DNA from: Lysobacterales bacterium
GTDB taxonomy: Bacteria; Pseudomonadota; Gammaproteobacteria; Xanthomonadales; SZUA-36
Direction of reading: 5' to 3'
NCBI GenBank assembly: GCA_021648125.1
Contig: JAKITK010000015.1
Span: forward strand, 1 to 57,182
Length of the DNA: 57,182 nt
The position numbers were made by a program, and so were the translations under genes. Under the pieces are notes generated by a model that saw nothing but the letters and a program-made list of their open reading frames with translations, was not told the DNA's origin and made no database searches. How positions within the stretch are numbered: position 1 is the stretch's first letter; every line of letters starts with the position of its first letter. Shown piece by piece: positions 35,142 through 44,853 of the stretch.

Positions 35142-35647
35142 TGGCAATCGAACGTGCGGTATTAGCAGGGGGCTGTTTTTGGGGTATGCAAGATCTTATT
35201 CGAAAACTTCCCGGTGTAAACTCAACCCGTGTTGGTTATACGGGGGGTGAGGTGCCCAATGCAACTTATCGTAACCACGGCCGCCACGCAGAGTCGATCG
35301 AGATTCTATTTGACAACGATCTCACCAGTTACCGGAAAATCCTCGAGTTCTTCTTTCAAATCCACGACCCAAGCACTAAAAACCAACAAGGCAATGATCG
35401 CGGAGCCTCCTACCGTTCAGCTATTTATTATGTGTCTGATGAGCAGCGATTGGAGGCTTTGCGTACCTTTGAGGATGTGAATAACTCTGGTTTATGGCCC
35501 GGGCGGGTGGTCACGGAGCTGGAACCTGCAAGCGATTTTTGGGAGGCTGAGCCAGAGCATCAAGATTACCTTGAACAACTGCCTAATGGTTATACCTGCC
35601 ATTTCCCACGATCAAACTGGGTATTACCGTCTTATGAGGATGAATAG
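35141..35647 (+). CDS. msrA: Peptide-methionine (S)-S-oxide reductase MsrA
   Basis: MsrA reduces the S form of methionine sulfoxide. The 168-residue product has the catalytic motif [11 protein letters not shown] near residue 10, then [42 protein letters not shown] and the late FHFPRSNW-like end ([16 protein letters not shown]). The usual YE.VC before the glycine-histidine segment is changed to [10 protein letters not shown]. The gene converges with the dehydratase pseudogene across 65 bp. Confidence 0.95.
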   Translation: MAIERAVLAGGCFWGMQDLIRKLPGVNSTRVGYTGGEVPNATYRNHGRHAESIEILFDNDLTSYRKILEFFFQIHDPSTKNQQGNDRGASYRSAIYYVSDEQRLEALRTFEDVNNSGLWPGRVVTELEPASDFWEAEPEHQDYLEQLPNGYTCHFPRSNWVLPSYEDE

Positions 35648-35712
35648 GGCAAACGGCTGTTTCTTAAAATCTTATTAAGAGGTGAGGGCACAATGATAAT
35701 GAATATTGAACA

Positions 35713-36680
35713 TCAAGCGTCCCCCTTAACCATTGATGCAAAGCGTGCCAAATCGACATTCCCGCCGGATAAGATTACCCCAACTCTTTTTCCTTTTAAA
35801 TCCAGTTGACCGCTAAACGCCGCAGCCGCTCCTAAACATCCTGTCGGTTCCACGATTATTTTCATTCGACTTGCAAAAAACCTCATGCTTTCGACAAGTT
35901 GTTTATCACTAACAGTTAGTATTTCATTCACTAAACTTTTAATCACTGGAAAATTCTGTGTGCCGACATATTGGTTTTGTGCGCCATCTGCTATTGTTTG
36001 CGGAACATCGATGTGAATAATTTTTCCGTGTTGAAAACTACGCTGAGCGTCGTTACCAGCTTCAGGTTCAACGCCTAATACTTTACACTGTGGCAATATG
36101 GCTTTAGTTGCTATTGCGCATCCAGAGATTAATCCCCACCAACGGGAGTAATCAATATATCTAGCTGCTTAACTTCATCTATCAACTCTTTGGCGGTAGT
36201 TCCTTGTCCAGCCATCACATCGGGGTGGTCAAATGGTGGGATCAAGGTCATTTTTCTTTGTTGCATAATTTGTTGACTAATAGCTTCACGGTCTTCTTTA
36301 TATCGATCATAAAATACGACTTCTCCTCCATAACCTTTTGTTGCAGCGACTTTTATTTTAGGCGCGTCGGATGGCATCACAATCACTGACTTAATACCTA
36401 GTGTTGTCGCTGCAAGCGCAATGGCTTGTGCATGATTACCTGAGGAAAAAGCAACCACGCCATTCGCTTTTTGTTCAGCCGTAAAGCGGGAAAGAGCGTA
36501 ATAAGCACCGCGAAATTTAAAGGCTCCCATTTTTTGGAAATTTTCACATTTAAAAAATAACTCAGCACCGGTAAGAGAGTTCGCATATCGTGATGTCATC
36601 ACGGGTGTTTTGTTAACTACCCCAGTCAAAACATCTTGTGCGTTTAAAATATCTTTAAAACTAATAGCTAAAGAGGTCAT
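35713..36680 (-). pseudogene. Threonine/serine dehydratase family gene with frameshift
   Basis: Two frames together make a complete PLP-dependent ammonia-lyase of about 320 residues, the size of serine/threonine or threo-3-hydroxyaspartate dehydratases. The first (36680-36129) has FQKMGAFKFRGAYYALSRF with the PLP lysine and FSSGNHAQAIALAA; it stops in the phosphate-binding loop ITPVGGD. The second continues with SGCAIATKAILPQCKVLGVE and ends with VILSGGNVDLARF. The break is in a G run (GGTGGGGATTAA), where PVGGGGLISG is expected. The enzyme is dead unless the base count is wrong. ATG is fixed by homology (MTSLAISF). Confidence 0.85.
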
Positions 36681-36684
36681 GGTA

Positions 36685-37314
36685 TTAATCCTTCTTTGGT
36701 AAATAGGTATAAATAGTCGAACGAGCAACGCCAAGAACATTGGCAGCCACTGCATGAGCATGTTTTAAATCCATTAGCCCTGTTTTCGATAGTAATTGGA
36801 TTGCTTCGCGTCGTTGCGCAGAATTTAAAGCCTGTGGTGTGGTGTTATAAGCTATGGCAAACCTTTCTAAATGTGTTTCGATGGCTCTAAGGCTCGGCGA
36901 TATTAGTGATTCTTTAACCTCGGACTGTATAGTTTGTACAAATTGATTCAAAACTCCGGCAGTGCTTTTTAACATTGAAATATCAACGTTCAAACAAATT
37001 GCAGCTACATATTCGTCATGGCTATTTTTTATGCCGATAGAAGTACTTTTAACTGGGCGACCATCTGGCAAACTATTAGAGTAATTAAGTAACACCTCTG
37101 GATAATCAGGGTCAGATATGCGGGCTAAACCCAGCTCAGTCGCTGGATCACCTATATTTCGCCCTGAAAGGTTATTCTCAATAGCGATAATTGCATTATC
37201 TGGCTGGGTTAAATCATTTAATACCACCTCAACCAAAGGGGCTAAGGTCTGCCCTAAAGCCGTAACTATTTTTTTAGCCTCTCTTAGCAAAAGTGCTTTT
37301 TCTGTTGATCGCAT
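36685..37314 (-). CDS. YheO-like PAS/HTH transcriptional regulator
   Basis: The 209-residue product has an N-terminal PAS_6/YheO-like domain (LGQTLAPLVEVVLNDLTQPD; GRPVKSTSIGIKNSHDEYVA, then AICLNVDIS) and a C-terminal HTH_22 domain (RREAIQLLSKTGLMDLKHAH, ANVLGVARSTIYTYLPK). Such regulators often sit before amino-acid ammonia-lyase or deaminase genes; here the stop lies four bases before the dehydratase ATG, so it probably senses that enzyme's substrate. The chosen ATG (MRSTEKALL) is 26 codons inside a longer frame. Confidence 0.85.
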   Translation of the reverse strand: MRSTEKALLLREAKKIVTALGQTLAPLVEVVLNDLTQPDNAIIAIENNLSGRNIGDPATELGLARISDPDYPEVLLNYSNSLPDGRPVKSTSIGIKNSHDEYVAAICLNVDISMLKSTAGVLNQFVQTIQSEVKESLISPSLRAIETHLERFAIAYNTTPQALNSAQRREAIQLLSKTGLMDLKHAHAVAANVLGVARSTIYTYLPKKD

Positions 37315-37505
37315 ATTAATTTTATATCCTTGAATTTTTAATGTAGGGCAGTCACTAATTGGAAGTATTGTCAATATACAACGATATGTCAATAAATTGT
37401 TTACGATTTGAATAACAACTGAGCTGAAAAATAAATAAAAAATTCTGAAACCGATACCTTATTTTCATCATATACCCTATATATATTGTCATTAAATTCT
37501 ACATG

Positions 37506-37523
37506 GGCTATATCTATATAGCC
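37506..37523. promoter_or_regulatory. Perfect 18-bp inverted repeat before mmpA
   Basis: GGCTATAT-CT-ATATAGCC lies about 40 bp before the mmpA start, in an AT-rich stretch with several TATATA-like -10 candidates. MmpA has a helix-turn-helix domain, so the site could be its operator for self-regulation of the mmpAB pair. The rest of 37315-37561 shows no gene. Confidence 0.5.
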
Positions 37524-37564
37524 TTTATGCATGATAACGGCCTTATATATGGTGATTTATTATG

Positions 37565-38022
37565 ATGAAACAAATAATTCAAGATCAGTACCGCAGCAAA
37601 ATCGACCGGGCTGCTCATTTAAACAGCATAAACCGGCCTAAAGAAGGCTGGATTCGAACCCTACGCTACGTAAAGCGCTGGGAATGAGTGGCCCCCAGTT
37701 GGCAGCACGCTTAGGCGTAAGTAAATCGCAAGGCTCACAAATTGAGCGTATGGAAGCTGAAGACCGAATCACCTTAAAGCAACTGCGTCGGGTAGCCGAA
37801 ACTCTAGATTGTGACTTAGTTTATGCCTTAGTACCCAGACACTCAGTCTCAAAGCTAATCGCAGATCAGGCAGGTTATAAAGCACAACAACTTGCCGCTA
37901 AGGTTGATATCCAGATGCAACTAGAAAACCAGCAATTATCTAAACCAAGATTAAACAAACTAATTGAAATAGAAAAAGATCGATTACTCAGACAGCTGCC
38001 ACGTGAATTATGGGATGACTGA
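37565..38022 (+). pseudogene. mmpA: Mobile mystery protein A, frameshifted by a 5-bp duplication
   Basis: MmpA is the HTH partner of a Fic-domain protein, arranged like an antitoxin. Frame one reads MKQIIQDQYRSKIDRAAHLN followed by SINRPKEGWIRTLR and then runs to a stop; the second frame continues with KALGMSGPQLAARLGVSKSQ, GSQIERMEAEDRITLKQLRR and a helical C-terminus to RELWDD. The break is the tandem repeat CTACG-CTACG at 37661-37670: removing one copy restores TLRKALGMS exactly. The remainder has not decayed. An internal ATG at 37684 could still give a shorter product that lacks part of the HTH. Confidence 0.85.
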
Positions 38023-38028
38023 AACCAG

Positions 38029-38550
38029 ATGATGAACTACCCGCCCGGCGCAACTACTCTCGACCCGAATGAGCTAGCCGGCTTAAAACACCCGCACATA
38101 GAAACCCGTGGCGAGCTTGATGAGCTTGAACAACAGAATATCCAGGAGGCTTTTACTTGGCTAAATAGGCAGCGGAAATTCAAAAACTATGTGTCAGTAG
38201 CGTTTTTACTGGAACTGCACCGACAATGTTTTGGAGCCGTTTGGAGCTGGGCTGGTCATTTTCGAAGCACCGATAAAAACATAGGTGTTGAGCTCCTATT
38301 GATCCGTACAGAGCTATCTAAGTTGTTTGATGATACAAATTACTGGATCAAACATAACACTTACAACAGGGAACAATTTGCAGCGCGCTTCCATCACCGT
38401 TTAGTAAAAATACACCCTTTCCCAAATGGGAATGTTCGGCACTCACGCATTATGACGGATATTCTTTTAGAAAAAGAACTTGGTCTGCGACCCATTACAT
38501 TTCATATCGACCAAAGCTGGGCAGTTAGTAAAACCTCGGCTCGTTATTAG
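38029..38550 (+). CDS. mmpB: Mobile mystery protein B, Fic domain, 3'-truncated
   Basis: The 173-residue product is a Fic-family protein following mmpA by six bases. It has GATTLDPNELAGLKHPHIET and WSWAGHFRSTDKNIGV, and a Fic active-site motif HPFPNGNVRHSR, where the usual HPFPNGNGR of the family has Gly changed to Val. The end (SWAVSKTSARY) lies inside the last codons of the convergent acyltransferase gene and replaces the usual 25-30 C-terminal residues. Point change and truncation both suggest loss of AMP-transfer activity. Confidence 0.8.
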   Translation: MMNYPPGATTLDPNELAGLKHPHIETRGELDELEQQNIQEAFTWLNRQRKFKNYVSVAFLLELHRQCFGAVWSWAGHFRSTDKNIGVELLLIRTELSKLFDDTNYWIKHNTYNREQFAARFHHRLVKIHPFPNGNVRHSRIMTDILLEKELGLRPITFHIDQSWAVSKTSARY

Positions 38551-39400
38551 GCCTCAAACCAAAGCGTTTGTAGGCCCAGAGGTATTGTTTGGGGTCTACG
38601 GCTATGCAGTTTTCTACGCCAAGATTGAGGGCTGTAAGGGCGGCTGCTTGGTCGGTAGAATATATGGCCTCATCAGCCGGCAGAAAATGTAACTCGAAAC
38701 CTTTGCCGTGGGGTAGGCGACTCATCACCATAAATATTACTTTTGCGCCGGTACGCTGTACCAGGCTGGGGATTAGTGTTTGGGTTAACGCTGGCACACC
38801 ATAAAAAGGTGCGAAAGCACCATCACCTTTGCGTGGTTGTTGATCAGGCAATACGGCGACAACTTTATCGTTTCTTAAACCCTTTAACAGGCTGCGCAAA
38901 CCGCGGGTATTAGCTGGCACTGGCTGTCCGCCACCGCGCTGGCGTTTCTCAAGAATCAGCTTATCCAATGTCGGATTGCCGGATGGTTTGTACAGATAGA
39001 GAACTTCATCGGGAAACAAGACCGGCATGTAACTTGCGGCCCATTCCCATGCACCAAAATGCGGAGCGGCGAGAATCAGGCCCTTGCCAGCCTTTCTAGC
39101 TTCATCTACTAGCTCCAGGCCGTGTACTTTTTTAACTTTATCTGTAATTTTATCAATCGGCCAATACCAATTGGCTCCTGCCTCAAAAACTGATTTGGCA
39201 AACTCATTTAAAGAGGATTTCACCAGTTGTTCACGCGCGTTATCGGATAATTCCGGCAAACACATGGATAAGTTTTTTCGACTCACTTGTCGATGGCGTT
39301 TTGATAAGCGCAGCAACTGACCGGCCGGCCAAGCCATAAGATGGATTACCGGCAAGGGAAACCAGGAGATAAAGCGTAAAAGCCAGGTGAATGCGCGCAT
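38525..39400 (-). CDS. LpxL/HtrB-type lysophospholipid acyltransferase
   Basis: The 291-residue inner-membrane protein adds secondary acyl chains to lipid A or acts on a related lysophospholipid. It shows an N-terminal membrane helix, the catalytic HX4E site in LILAAPHFGAWEWAAS, LYLYKPSGNPTLDKL, and VVAVLPDQQPRKGDGAFAPF with GVPALTQTL. I begin at MRAFTWLL; a longer start 16 codons upstream has no better signal. The 3' end overlaps the truncated mmpB by 26 bp, marking the junction of mobile and core DNA. Which acyl position it serves is not evident. Confidence 0.88.
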   Translation of the reverse strand: MRAFTWLLRFISWFPLPVIHLMAWPAGQLLRLSKRHRQVSRKNLSMCLPELSDNAREQLVKSSLNEFAKSVFEAGANWYWPIDKITDKVKKVHGLELVDEARKAGKGLILAAPHFGAWEWAASYMPVLFPDEVLYLYKPSGNPTLDKLILEKRQRGGGQPVPANTRGLRSLLKGLRNDKVVAVLPDQQPRKGDGAFAPFYGVPALTQTLIPSLVQRTGAKVIFMVMSRLPHGKGFELHFLPADEAIYSTDQAAALTALNLGVENCIAVDPKQYLWAYKRFGLRPNNEPRFY

Positions 39401-39470
39401 AAAAACCAATGTGTAAATATATCCCCGACAGTTTACACTGGGCTGCATATAGGAACGAGGTTAAATCGCT

Positions 39471-39911
39471 ATGATTGCATTATTACAACGAGTTACCCAA
39501 GCCAGCGTGGTGATTGAGGGGGATACAGTTGCTGCTATTAAGCAGGGCTTGCTGGTGCTGGTGGGAATTGAAAAAAATGATACTGAATCCCAGCTGCTAC
39601 GCCTGGCCGAGCGTTTGCTTAGTTATCGAGTATTTGCGGATGTGGATGAAAAAATGAACCTCGATGTGCGCCAGATTAGCGGCGACTTAATTCTGGTGCC
39701 GCAATTTACCTTGGCGGCTAATACTAACAAAGGCAAACGCCCGAGTTTTTCATCCGCTGCACCTCCGGTACTGGGAAAACAGCTGTTTGAACAGTTTGTA
39801 ACAGAAGTCAGCCAGCGTTATAACAAAGTTCAGTGTGGTGTGTTCGGCGCTGATATGCAGGTGCAACTGATAAATGACGGGCCGGTGACTTTTTGGCTGC
39901 AGGTTGATTGA
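39471..39911 (+). CDS. dtd: D-aminoacyl-tRNA deacylase
   Basis: Dtd removes D-amino acids and glycine mischarged on tRNAs. The 146-residue product has the expected MIALLQRVTQASVVIEGDTV, LVPQFTLAANTNKGKRPSFS and the cross-subunit Gly-cisPro motif INDGPVTFWLQ. GAGG lies nine bases before the ATG. It diverges from the acyltransferase gene, and its end converges with ntrC over about 33 bp. Confidence 0.97.
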   Translation: MIALLQRVTQASVVIEGDTVAAIKQGLLVLVGIEKNDTESQLLRLAERLLSYRVFADVDEKMNLDVRQISGDLILVPQFTLAANTNKGKRPSFSSAAPPVLGKQLFEQFVTEVSQRYNKVQCGVFGADMQVQLINDGPVTFWLQVD

Positions 39912-39944
39912 ATTTATCAATACCGCCCCCTCTTCCGTCTGAAA

Positions 39945-41348
39945 CTATATCTTTAACTCCTGAATTTTCCGAGTCAGGGTATTGCGTGAGCAACCCAACA
40001 ACCTTGCAGCTTCTTTGCGTTGTTGATGGCTTTGCTCTAAAGCAAGGCGGATTAATTCAGCTTCCATGGCGCGATCTGCAGACTTCAATAGGCCGGTTCG
40101 GTCTGCCAAAAGCTCCTGCTTTGCCCAGTGCCGCAGGGCGTCGGTCCACGCGGTCGAGCTTTTTTCCTGCCCCGAAAGCTTATTACCCTCGCGTATTTCA
40201 GTCGGTAAGTCCTGCGGGTAAATCTGCTCGGCAGGGGCCATTACACATAGTTGTCGACACAGGTTCTGCAGCTGTCGGACATTCCCTGGCCAGGGTAGAG
40301 ATTCTAAAATTTGCAGGGCTTCCTGAGTAATTGTTTTCCTCTCCAGGCGCATTTCCTTGGCATAGCGCGATAAAAACAACTCACAAAATGCTGGGATATC
40401 TTGCCGGCGTTCACGCAATGGCGGCAACTGGATTTGAATAACATTCAGGCGATGATAAAGGTCTTCCCGAAAACTACCATCGGCCACTTTGGCAGTCATG
40501 TCCTGATGAGTTGCAGCAATAATTCGCACATCGGCCTTGAGCAAATCACGACCACCCACGCGGTAATAATCCCCCTCGGCGAGCACGCGCAATAAACGCG
40601 CCTGCAGACTGATGGGCATATCGCCAATCTCATCCAGAAACAAAGTGCCCCCGTGCGCCTGCTCGAAACGGCCTGTTCGGCGCTCAACGGCACCAGTAAA
40701 CGCACCCCTTTCGTGGCCAAAAAGCTCAGATTCAAGCAGGTCTGCCGGAATCGCTGCGGTATTAATGGCCACATAGGGTTTGTCTGCGCGCGGGCTATGC
40801 TGGTGCAATGCGAGGGCGATTAACTCTTTGCCCGTGCCGGTTTCCCCGGTGAGCAATACACTGATGTCGGTGCGCGATAACCTGCCGATAGTGCGGAAAA
40901 CTTCCTGCATTGCAGAAGCCTCACCAATCACCCGATCAGCATCGGTTTCTGTTTTACTTAGCTGTGGTGCTGTACTTTTTCGATCAACCAGCGCTAAGTT
41001 TACCGCCTCAATCACTTTTTCAAGATCGAATGGTTTTGATATATATTCAAAGGCTCCTCGCTGAAATGCACCCACTGCCTGATCTAAGTCAGAATATGCA
41101 GTGATAATAATTACTGGAATGTCACGATTTTCAGTCTGGAATTGCTCTAGTAGTTCAAAACCATCACCGTCCGGCAAGCGCAGATCGGAAATAAGCAAAG
41201 CCGGTTGGTCGCGCTTTAAACGCTCACGAATCTGCTGAATATTTTCAAAAACTTCGACCTGAAATCCAGCGGCATTCAAAGCTTTTCGTAATACAAAACG
41301 AATTGATGGATCATCATCAACAACCCAGATTATATCCACGCTAGGCAT
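39945..41348 (-). CDS. ntrC: Nitrogen regulation response regulator NtrC
   Basis: NtrC is phosphorylated by NtrB under nitrogen limitation and activates sigma-54 promoters such as that of glnA. The 467-residue product has a receiver domain (VVDDDPSIR; phospho-acceptor in [14 protein letters not shown]), an AAA+ domain with Walker A GETGTGKE, the sigma-54 contact loop [12 protein letters not shown] and LDEIGDMP, and a Fis-type HTH ([20 protein letters not shown]). Its ATG overlaps the ntrB stop by 8 bp. The sigma-54 promoter and two NtrC sites upstream of glnA are its likely targets. Confidence 0.97.
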   Translation of the reverse strand: MPSVDIIWVVDDDPSIRFVLRKALNAAGFQVEVFENIQQIRERLKRDQPALLISDLRLPDGDGFELLEQFQTENRDIPVIIITAYSDLDQAVGAFQRGAFEYISKPFDLEKVIEAVNLALVDRKSTAPQLSKTETDADRVIGEASAMQEVFRTIGRLSRTDISVLLTGETGTGKELIALALHQHSPRADKPYVAINTAAIPADLLESELFGHERGAFTGAVERRTGRFEQAHGGTLFLDEIGDMPISLQARLLRVLAEGDYYRVGGRDLLKADVRIIAATHQDMTAKVADGSFREDLYHRLNVIQIQLPPLRERRQDIPAFCELFLSRYAKEMRLERKTITQEALQILESLPWPGNVRQLQNLCRQLCVMAPAEQIYPQDLPTEIREGNKLSGQEKSSTAWTDALRHWAKQELLADRTGLLKSADRAMEAELIRLALEQSHQQRKEAARLLGCSRNTLTRKIQELKI

Positions 41349-42468
41349 TTACTAAGTTTATTGCGTCAGTCGGGATAATGGGTAGCAGTAGTTCAAATTT
41401 ACTGCCCTGCGCTAATCGCTTATACATCAGTTCGCCCGTATGTTGCTGGGCTATTTGCTGGGCAATTGCTAGCCCTAAACCGTGATTACTGCCGGTTTTT
41501 TTATCTGACTTTTGACCCGAAACTAGCGGGGTAAACATATCGGCTTCTATTTCACCTGGAACCCCTGAACCATCATCTATAACGGTAATACTGACTACAG
41601 TTGCATAGCGAACAGCGTGACAGGGGTAGTTGTGTCGGATGCGTGTTGCCAGTGTAATTATTCCGGCTTCTGCCTGTACAGCATTCGCCAATAAATTGAG
41701 AAATAATTGTTGTAGGGCATCTGCATTGCCATTGAGTAAGGGAATAGAAGGGTCAAAATCCAACACCAGCTCAGGTGGGGCAGACAACTCGTGGCGTAAC
41801 AACTGCCAAGCGTTTTCAATCACCTGTGGGAGTCTAACGGAATCAACTTGCAACTCCATATCCCGCTGGCCTAATTGCTCAACCAGAAGGTTCAAGCGAT
41901 CAACCTCACGAATTATCAATTCTGCGCAAGCTACTAATTCTGTATCCATTGCGGCGGCCGTCAGTTCCGCTGACAGTAACTGGGCTGCACCCCGCATACC
42001 GCCAAGCGGATTACGAACTTCGTGACAGAGGGTGCGCCGCAACAATGCCAATGATTCCGTTTGTATTGTCTGCCGGGCAGCACGGGTAAGTAATTGCCGG
42101 TCTGCCTCCGCATGCAGTTCCAGCAGCATATCACCCGCGGTATTCAGCGGCCTTAACCAGCAGTCAGCTATAAATTCCCGGCCGTCAGCCAGCACCAGTT
42201 CCTGCCCCCGCATTAGCACCATTTGACCGCTATTAGCTACTTTCTCTATTTGCGGTCCAATTTCTGCACTGCGGATTAAGACTTCTGGTAACACACAACC
42301 TTTTAAGCGCTTATGGCTGCGGCAAAACAACTCTTCTGCAACCGGGTTTGCATCGATAATTTTCCCAGCGGCACTTAACAGCAATAACGGCAATGAAAGC
42401 GTATCGAAAACATCATCGGATAAGTGCGAATGAGCTACCGCAGGCCCAGAGGTATTGAGTTCAGCCAC
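41341..42468 (-). CDS. ntrB: Nitrogen regulation sensor kinase NtrB
   Basis: NtrB phosphorylates or dephosphorylates NtrC under control of the PII protein. The 375-residue product has an N-terminal PAS-like domain (LSLPLLLLSAAGKIIDANPV), the phospho-histidine motif LCHEVRNPLGGMRGAAQLL, an N box (FLNLLANAVQAE), and ATP-lid glycines (DDGSGVPGEI; NHGLGLAIAQQIAQQH). There is no membrane segment, as usual. I place the start at a GTG (VAELNTSG) overlapping the preceding stop; a TTG nine codons upstream is the alternative. Confidence 0.95.
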   Translation of the reverse strand: MAELNTSGPAVAHSHLSDDVFDTLSLPLLLLSAAGKIIDANPVAEELFCRSHKRLKGCVLPEVLIRSAEIGPQIEKVANSGQMVLMRGQELVLADGREFIADCWLRPLNTAGDMLLELHAEADRQLLTRAARQTIQTESLALLRRTLCHEVRNPLGGMRGAAQLLSAELTAAAMDTELVACAELIIREVDRLNLLVEQLGQRDMELQVDSVRLPQVIENAWQLLRHELSAPPELVLDFDPSIPLLNGNADALQQLFLNLLANAVQAEAGIITLATRIRHNYPCHAVRYATVVSITVIDDGSGVPGEIEADMFTPLVSGQKSDKKTGSNHGLGLAIAQQIAQQHTGELMYKRLAQGSKFELLLPIIPTDAINLVNA

Positions 42469-43036
42469 CGCGTGGCCGTCTCCCGGGTACTGCAACAGCC
42501 TGGACTTGCTTCATGTGAAAACGGGTTACCGGGCTACTCGCCATTACCCGACCTTTGCTATTAATAATTCTCGCCTGTAGGCTGTGTTCGCCACGATCTA
42601 CATTGCTCAGAACCAAAGCCGTGCCTGCCATTATTGACTGCACTTTCCCATCTACACTGACCTGTAAACGGTCTCCGGGAGCTAGAGCACCTGGGAGATT
42701 AACCTGGATCATTACCTTGCCACCAGAGCCCCAAATGCTTTCATCATCAGCCGGGCTGGAAATTGACAAACCACGGTAATTTCTTTTTACGACATCGGGC
42801 TCATCAACATCGTCTTCGTCTTTACTGTTATAGCCTGTGAGTTTTGCCTCAGGGCTGATAACACTCAAGCCCGGCAAATCCACCGGCTTGGCGTTTTGCG
42901 CCGGCGGAGTTTGGGTATACTCAATCGAGCCGTCGGCTTTGACGACCTTATAGAACTCCCCTGCCACAATACTTGCGCTAAGACTGAGTATCGCCAGCGT
43001 CAATAAAATACTACTTGTGCTGATAAATCCTTTCAT
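42461..43036 (-). CDS. DUF4124 secreted protein in the gln cluster
   Basis: The 191-residue product starts MKGFISTSSILLTLAILSLS, a signal peptide, followed by a DUF4124 domain (EFYKVVKADGSIEYTQTPPA) and a C-terminal beta-sandwich (VMIQVNLPGALAPGDRLQVS; GEHSLQARIINSKGR). GGAGG six bases before the ATG is strong. Its place between glnA and ntrB is conserved in many Gammaproteobacteria, but its role is unknown; it would act in the periplasm while its neighbours act in the cytoplasm. Confidence 0.88.
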   Translation of the reverse strand: MKGFISTSSILLTLAILSLSASIVAGEFYKVVKADGSIEYTQTPPAQNAKPVDLPGLSVISPEAKLTGYNSKDEDDVDEPDVVKRNYRGLSISSPADDESIWGSGGKVMIQVNLPGALAPGDRLQVSVDGKVQSIMAGTALVLSNVDRGEHSLQARIINSKGRVMASSPVTRFHMKQVQAVAVPGRRPRGG

Positions 43037-43194
43037 TACTACCTCCATTTCGTGCCCTGGCACGATCTGATTACAGGAACTACATAGCTATAGTATCACC
43101 AAGCCAGTAAAAGGCTTCGACCTGGGCATGCTGGGTCGATGAATAACAGCTGTTTTACACCCTAGTTACAGATCGGCACGAATGCCTACTGAAA

Positions 43195-44604
43195 CTAGAG
43201 GGAGTAATACATATCAAATTCAACTGGGTGGGTAGCCATGCGCAAGCGGCTGACTTCATCCATCTTCAAGTTAATATATGCATCGATCATTGCATTGCTA
43301 AAAACCCCGCCAGCGGTGAGGAAATCACGGTCGGCGTTGAGCGCATCTAGTGCCTGATCAAGGCTATGACAAACGGTTGGAATATTGGCAGCTTCTTCAG
43401 GTGGCAAGTCATACAAGTCTTTATCCATCGGCTCACCGGGGTGAATGCGGTTTTTTATCCCGTCCAACCCGGCCATCAGCATTGCAGCAAACATCAAATA
43501 GCCATTTCCAGTTGGGTCGCCAAAACGAATCTCAACCCGCCGGCCTTTTGGATTGCTGACAAAAGGAATACGGCAAGACGCAGAACGATTGCGCGCAGAA
43601 TAGGCCAGCATAACCGGCGCTTCATAGCCTGGCACCAGGCGTTTATAACTATTGGTGGAGGCGTTGGCAAAGGCGTTTAAGGCTTTTGCATGTTTGAAAA
43701 TGCCGCCAATATAGAACAGGGCATCATCCGACAAACCGCCGTAACCGTCACCATTGAATAAGTTGTTACCACCTTTAAACAGTGATTGATGCACATGCAT
43801 ACCGTTACCATTATCACCTACTAGCGGTTTTGGCATAAATGTTGCGGTTTTACCGCTGGCGTGGGCGACATTGTGAATCACATACTTCATGGTCAGCAAT
43901 TCATCTGCTTTTTGCGTTAGGGTATTAAAACGGGTGCCAATTTCACACTGCCCGGCAGTACCTACTTCGTGGTGATGGACTTCAACTTCAATTCCCATAC
44001 CTTCCATCACTTCACACATGGTCGCGCGCATATCATGCAAGGAATCTACTGGCGGGACTGGAAAATAACCCCCCTTAACTCCCGGGCGATGGCCGGTATT
44101 ACTACCGCCATACTCGGCACCGGTATTCCAGGCCGCCTCTTCAGAGTCTATTGAATATGAAGCGCCACGCATTTCATCGGTCCAGCTCACATGGTCGAAG
44201 ACGAAAAACTCAGGCTCCGGCCCAAAAAATGCCCTGTCTGCAAGTCCAGTGGTCTGTAAATACGCCTCTGCGCGTTTCGCCAAGGAACGCGGGCAACGGT
44301 CGTAGCCTTCCATAGTGTTGGGCTCAAGCACATCACAGCGAATAATCAGGGTTGGGTGTTCAGTAAACGGATCTAACACCGCGGTTGAAACATCCGGCAT
44401 CAAAACCATGTCAGATTCATCAACACCCTTCCAACCGGCAATGGAAGAACCATCAAACATTTTGCCTTCTTCAAGCAGGTCTTCATCAACCGCGCTGACC
44501 GGTAGGCTTACATGTTGTTCTTTACCAATGGTGTCGCAAAACCTAAGGTCTACAAATTTGATATTTTCTGTTTCAATTGTTTTAAGCAGTTTTTTAACGC
44601 CCAT
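43195..44604 (-). CDS. glnA: Glutamine synthetase, type I (GlnA)
   Basis: GlnA joins ammonia to glutamate with ATP and is the main ammonia-assimilating enzyme. The 469-residue product matches the gammaproteobacterial dodecameric type I enzyme in length and motifs: [41 protein letters not shown], the ATP-binding [37 protein letters not shown], and the adenylylation-site tyrosine in [19 protein letters not shown] precedes the ATG. Transcription is likely from the sigma-54 promoter at 44697. Confidence 0.98.
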   Translation of the reverse strand: MGVKKLLKTIETENIKFVDLRFCDTIGKEQHVSLPVSAVDEDLLEEGKMFDGSSIAGWKGVDESDMVLMPDVSTAVLDPFTEHPTLIIRCDVLEPNTMEGYDRCPRSLAKRAEAYLQTTGLADRAFFGPEPEFFVFDHVSWTDEMRGASYSIDSEEAAWNTGAEYGGSNTGHRPGVKGGYFPVPPVDSLHDMRATMCEVMEGMGIEVEVHHHEVGTAGQCEIGTRFNTLTQKADELLTMKYVIHNVAHASGKTATFMPKPLVGDNGNGMHVHQSLFKGGNNLFNGDGYGGLSDDALFYIGGIFKHAKALNAFANASTNSYKRLVPGYEAPVMLAYSARNRSASCRIPFVSNPKGRRVEIRFGDPTGNGYLMFAAMLMAGLDGIKNRIHPGEPMDKDLYDLPPEEAANIPTVCHSLDQALDALNADRDFLTAGGVFSNAMIDAYINLKMDEVSRLRMATHPVEFDMYYSL

Positions 44605-44696
44605 GATGTCTTTTCTCCTGTTAGCTGGATAACCTGTATTGTTTGACCCTTACGGATCAAAACTTTCGGTTACCGTATATATTCCTTTATAACTAA

Positions 44697-44713
44697 TGCA
44701 GAAACCATGCCAA
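44697..44713 (-). promoter_or_regulatory. Sigma-54 promoter of glnA
   Basis: On the minus strand the sequence TTGGCATGGTTTCTGCA has GG and GC separated by exactly ten bases, the -24/-12 spacing of sigma-54, and six of the seven bases of TTGGCAC. The start of transcription would be near 44686, leaving a leader of about 80 bases before the glnA ATG. Confidence 0.8.
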
Positions 44714-44853
44714 CAAAGGTAATTAACAACTCCTGCCTCATCTTAGCTATTTTCGATAATAGTCAACAAATAAGCCCATTTATCTACATATAAAGATGCA
44801 TTAGAGGCTTTTAATAAGCCATCAATAATTCCAGTTAAACTCGTTAAGATCAA

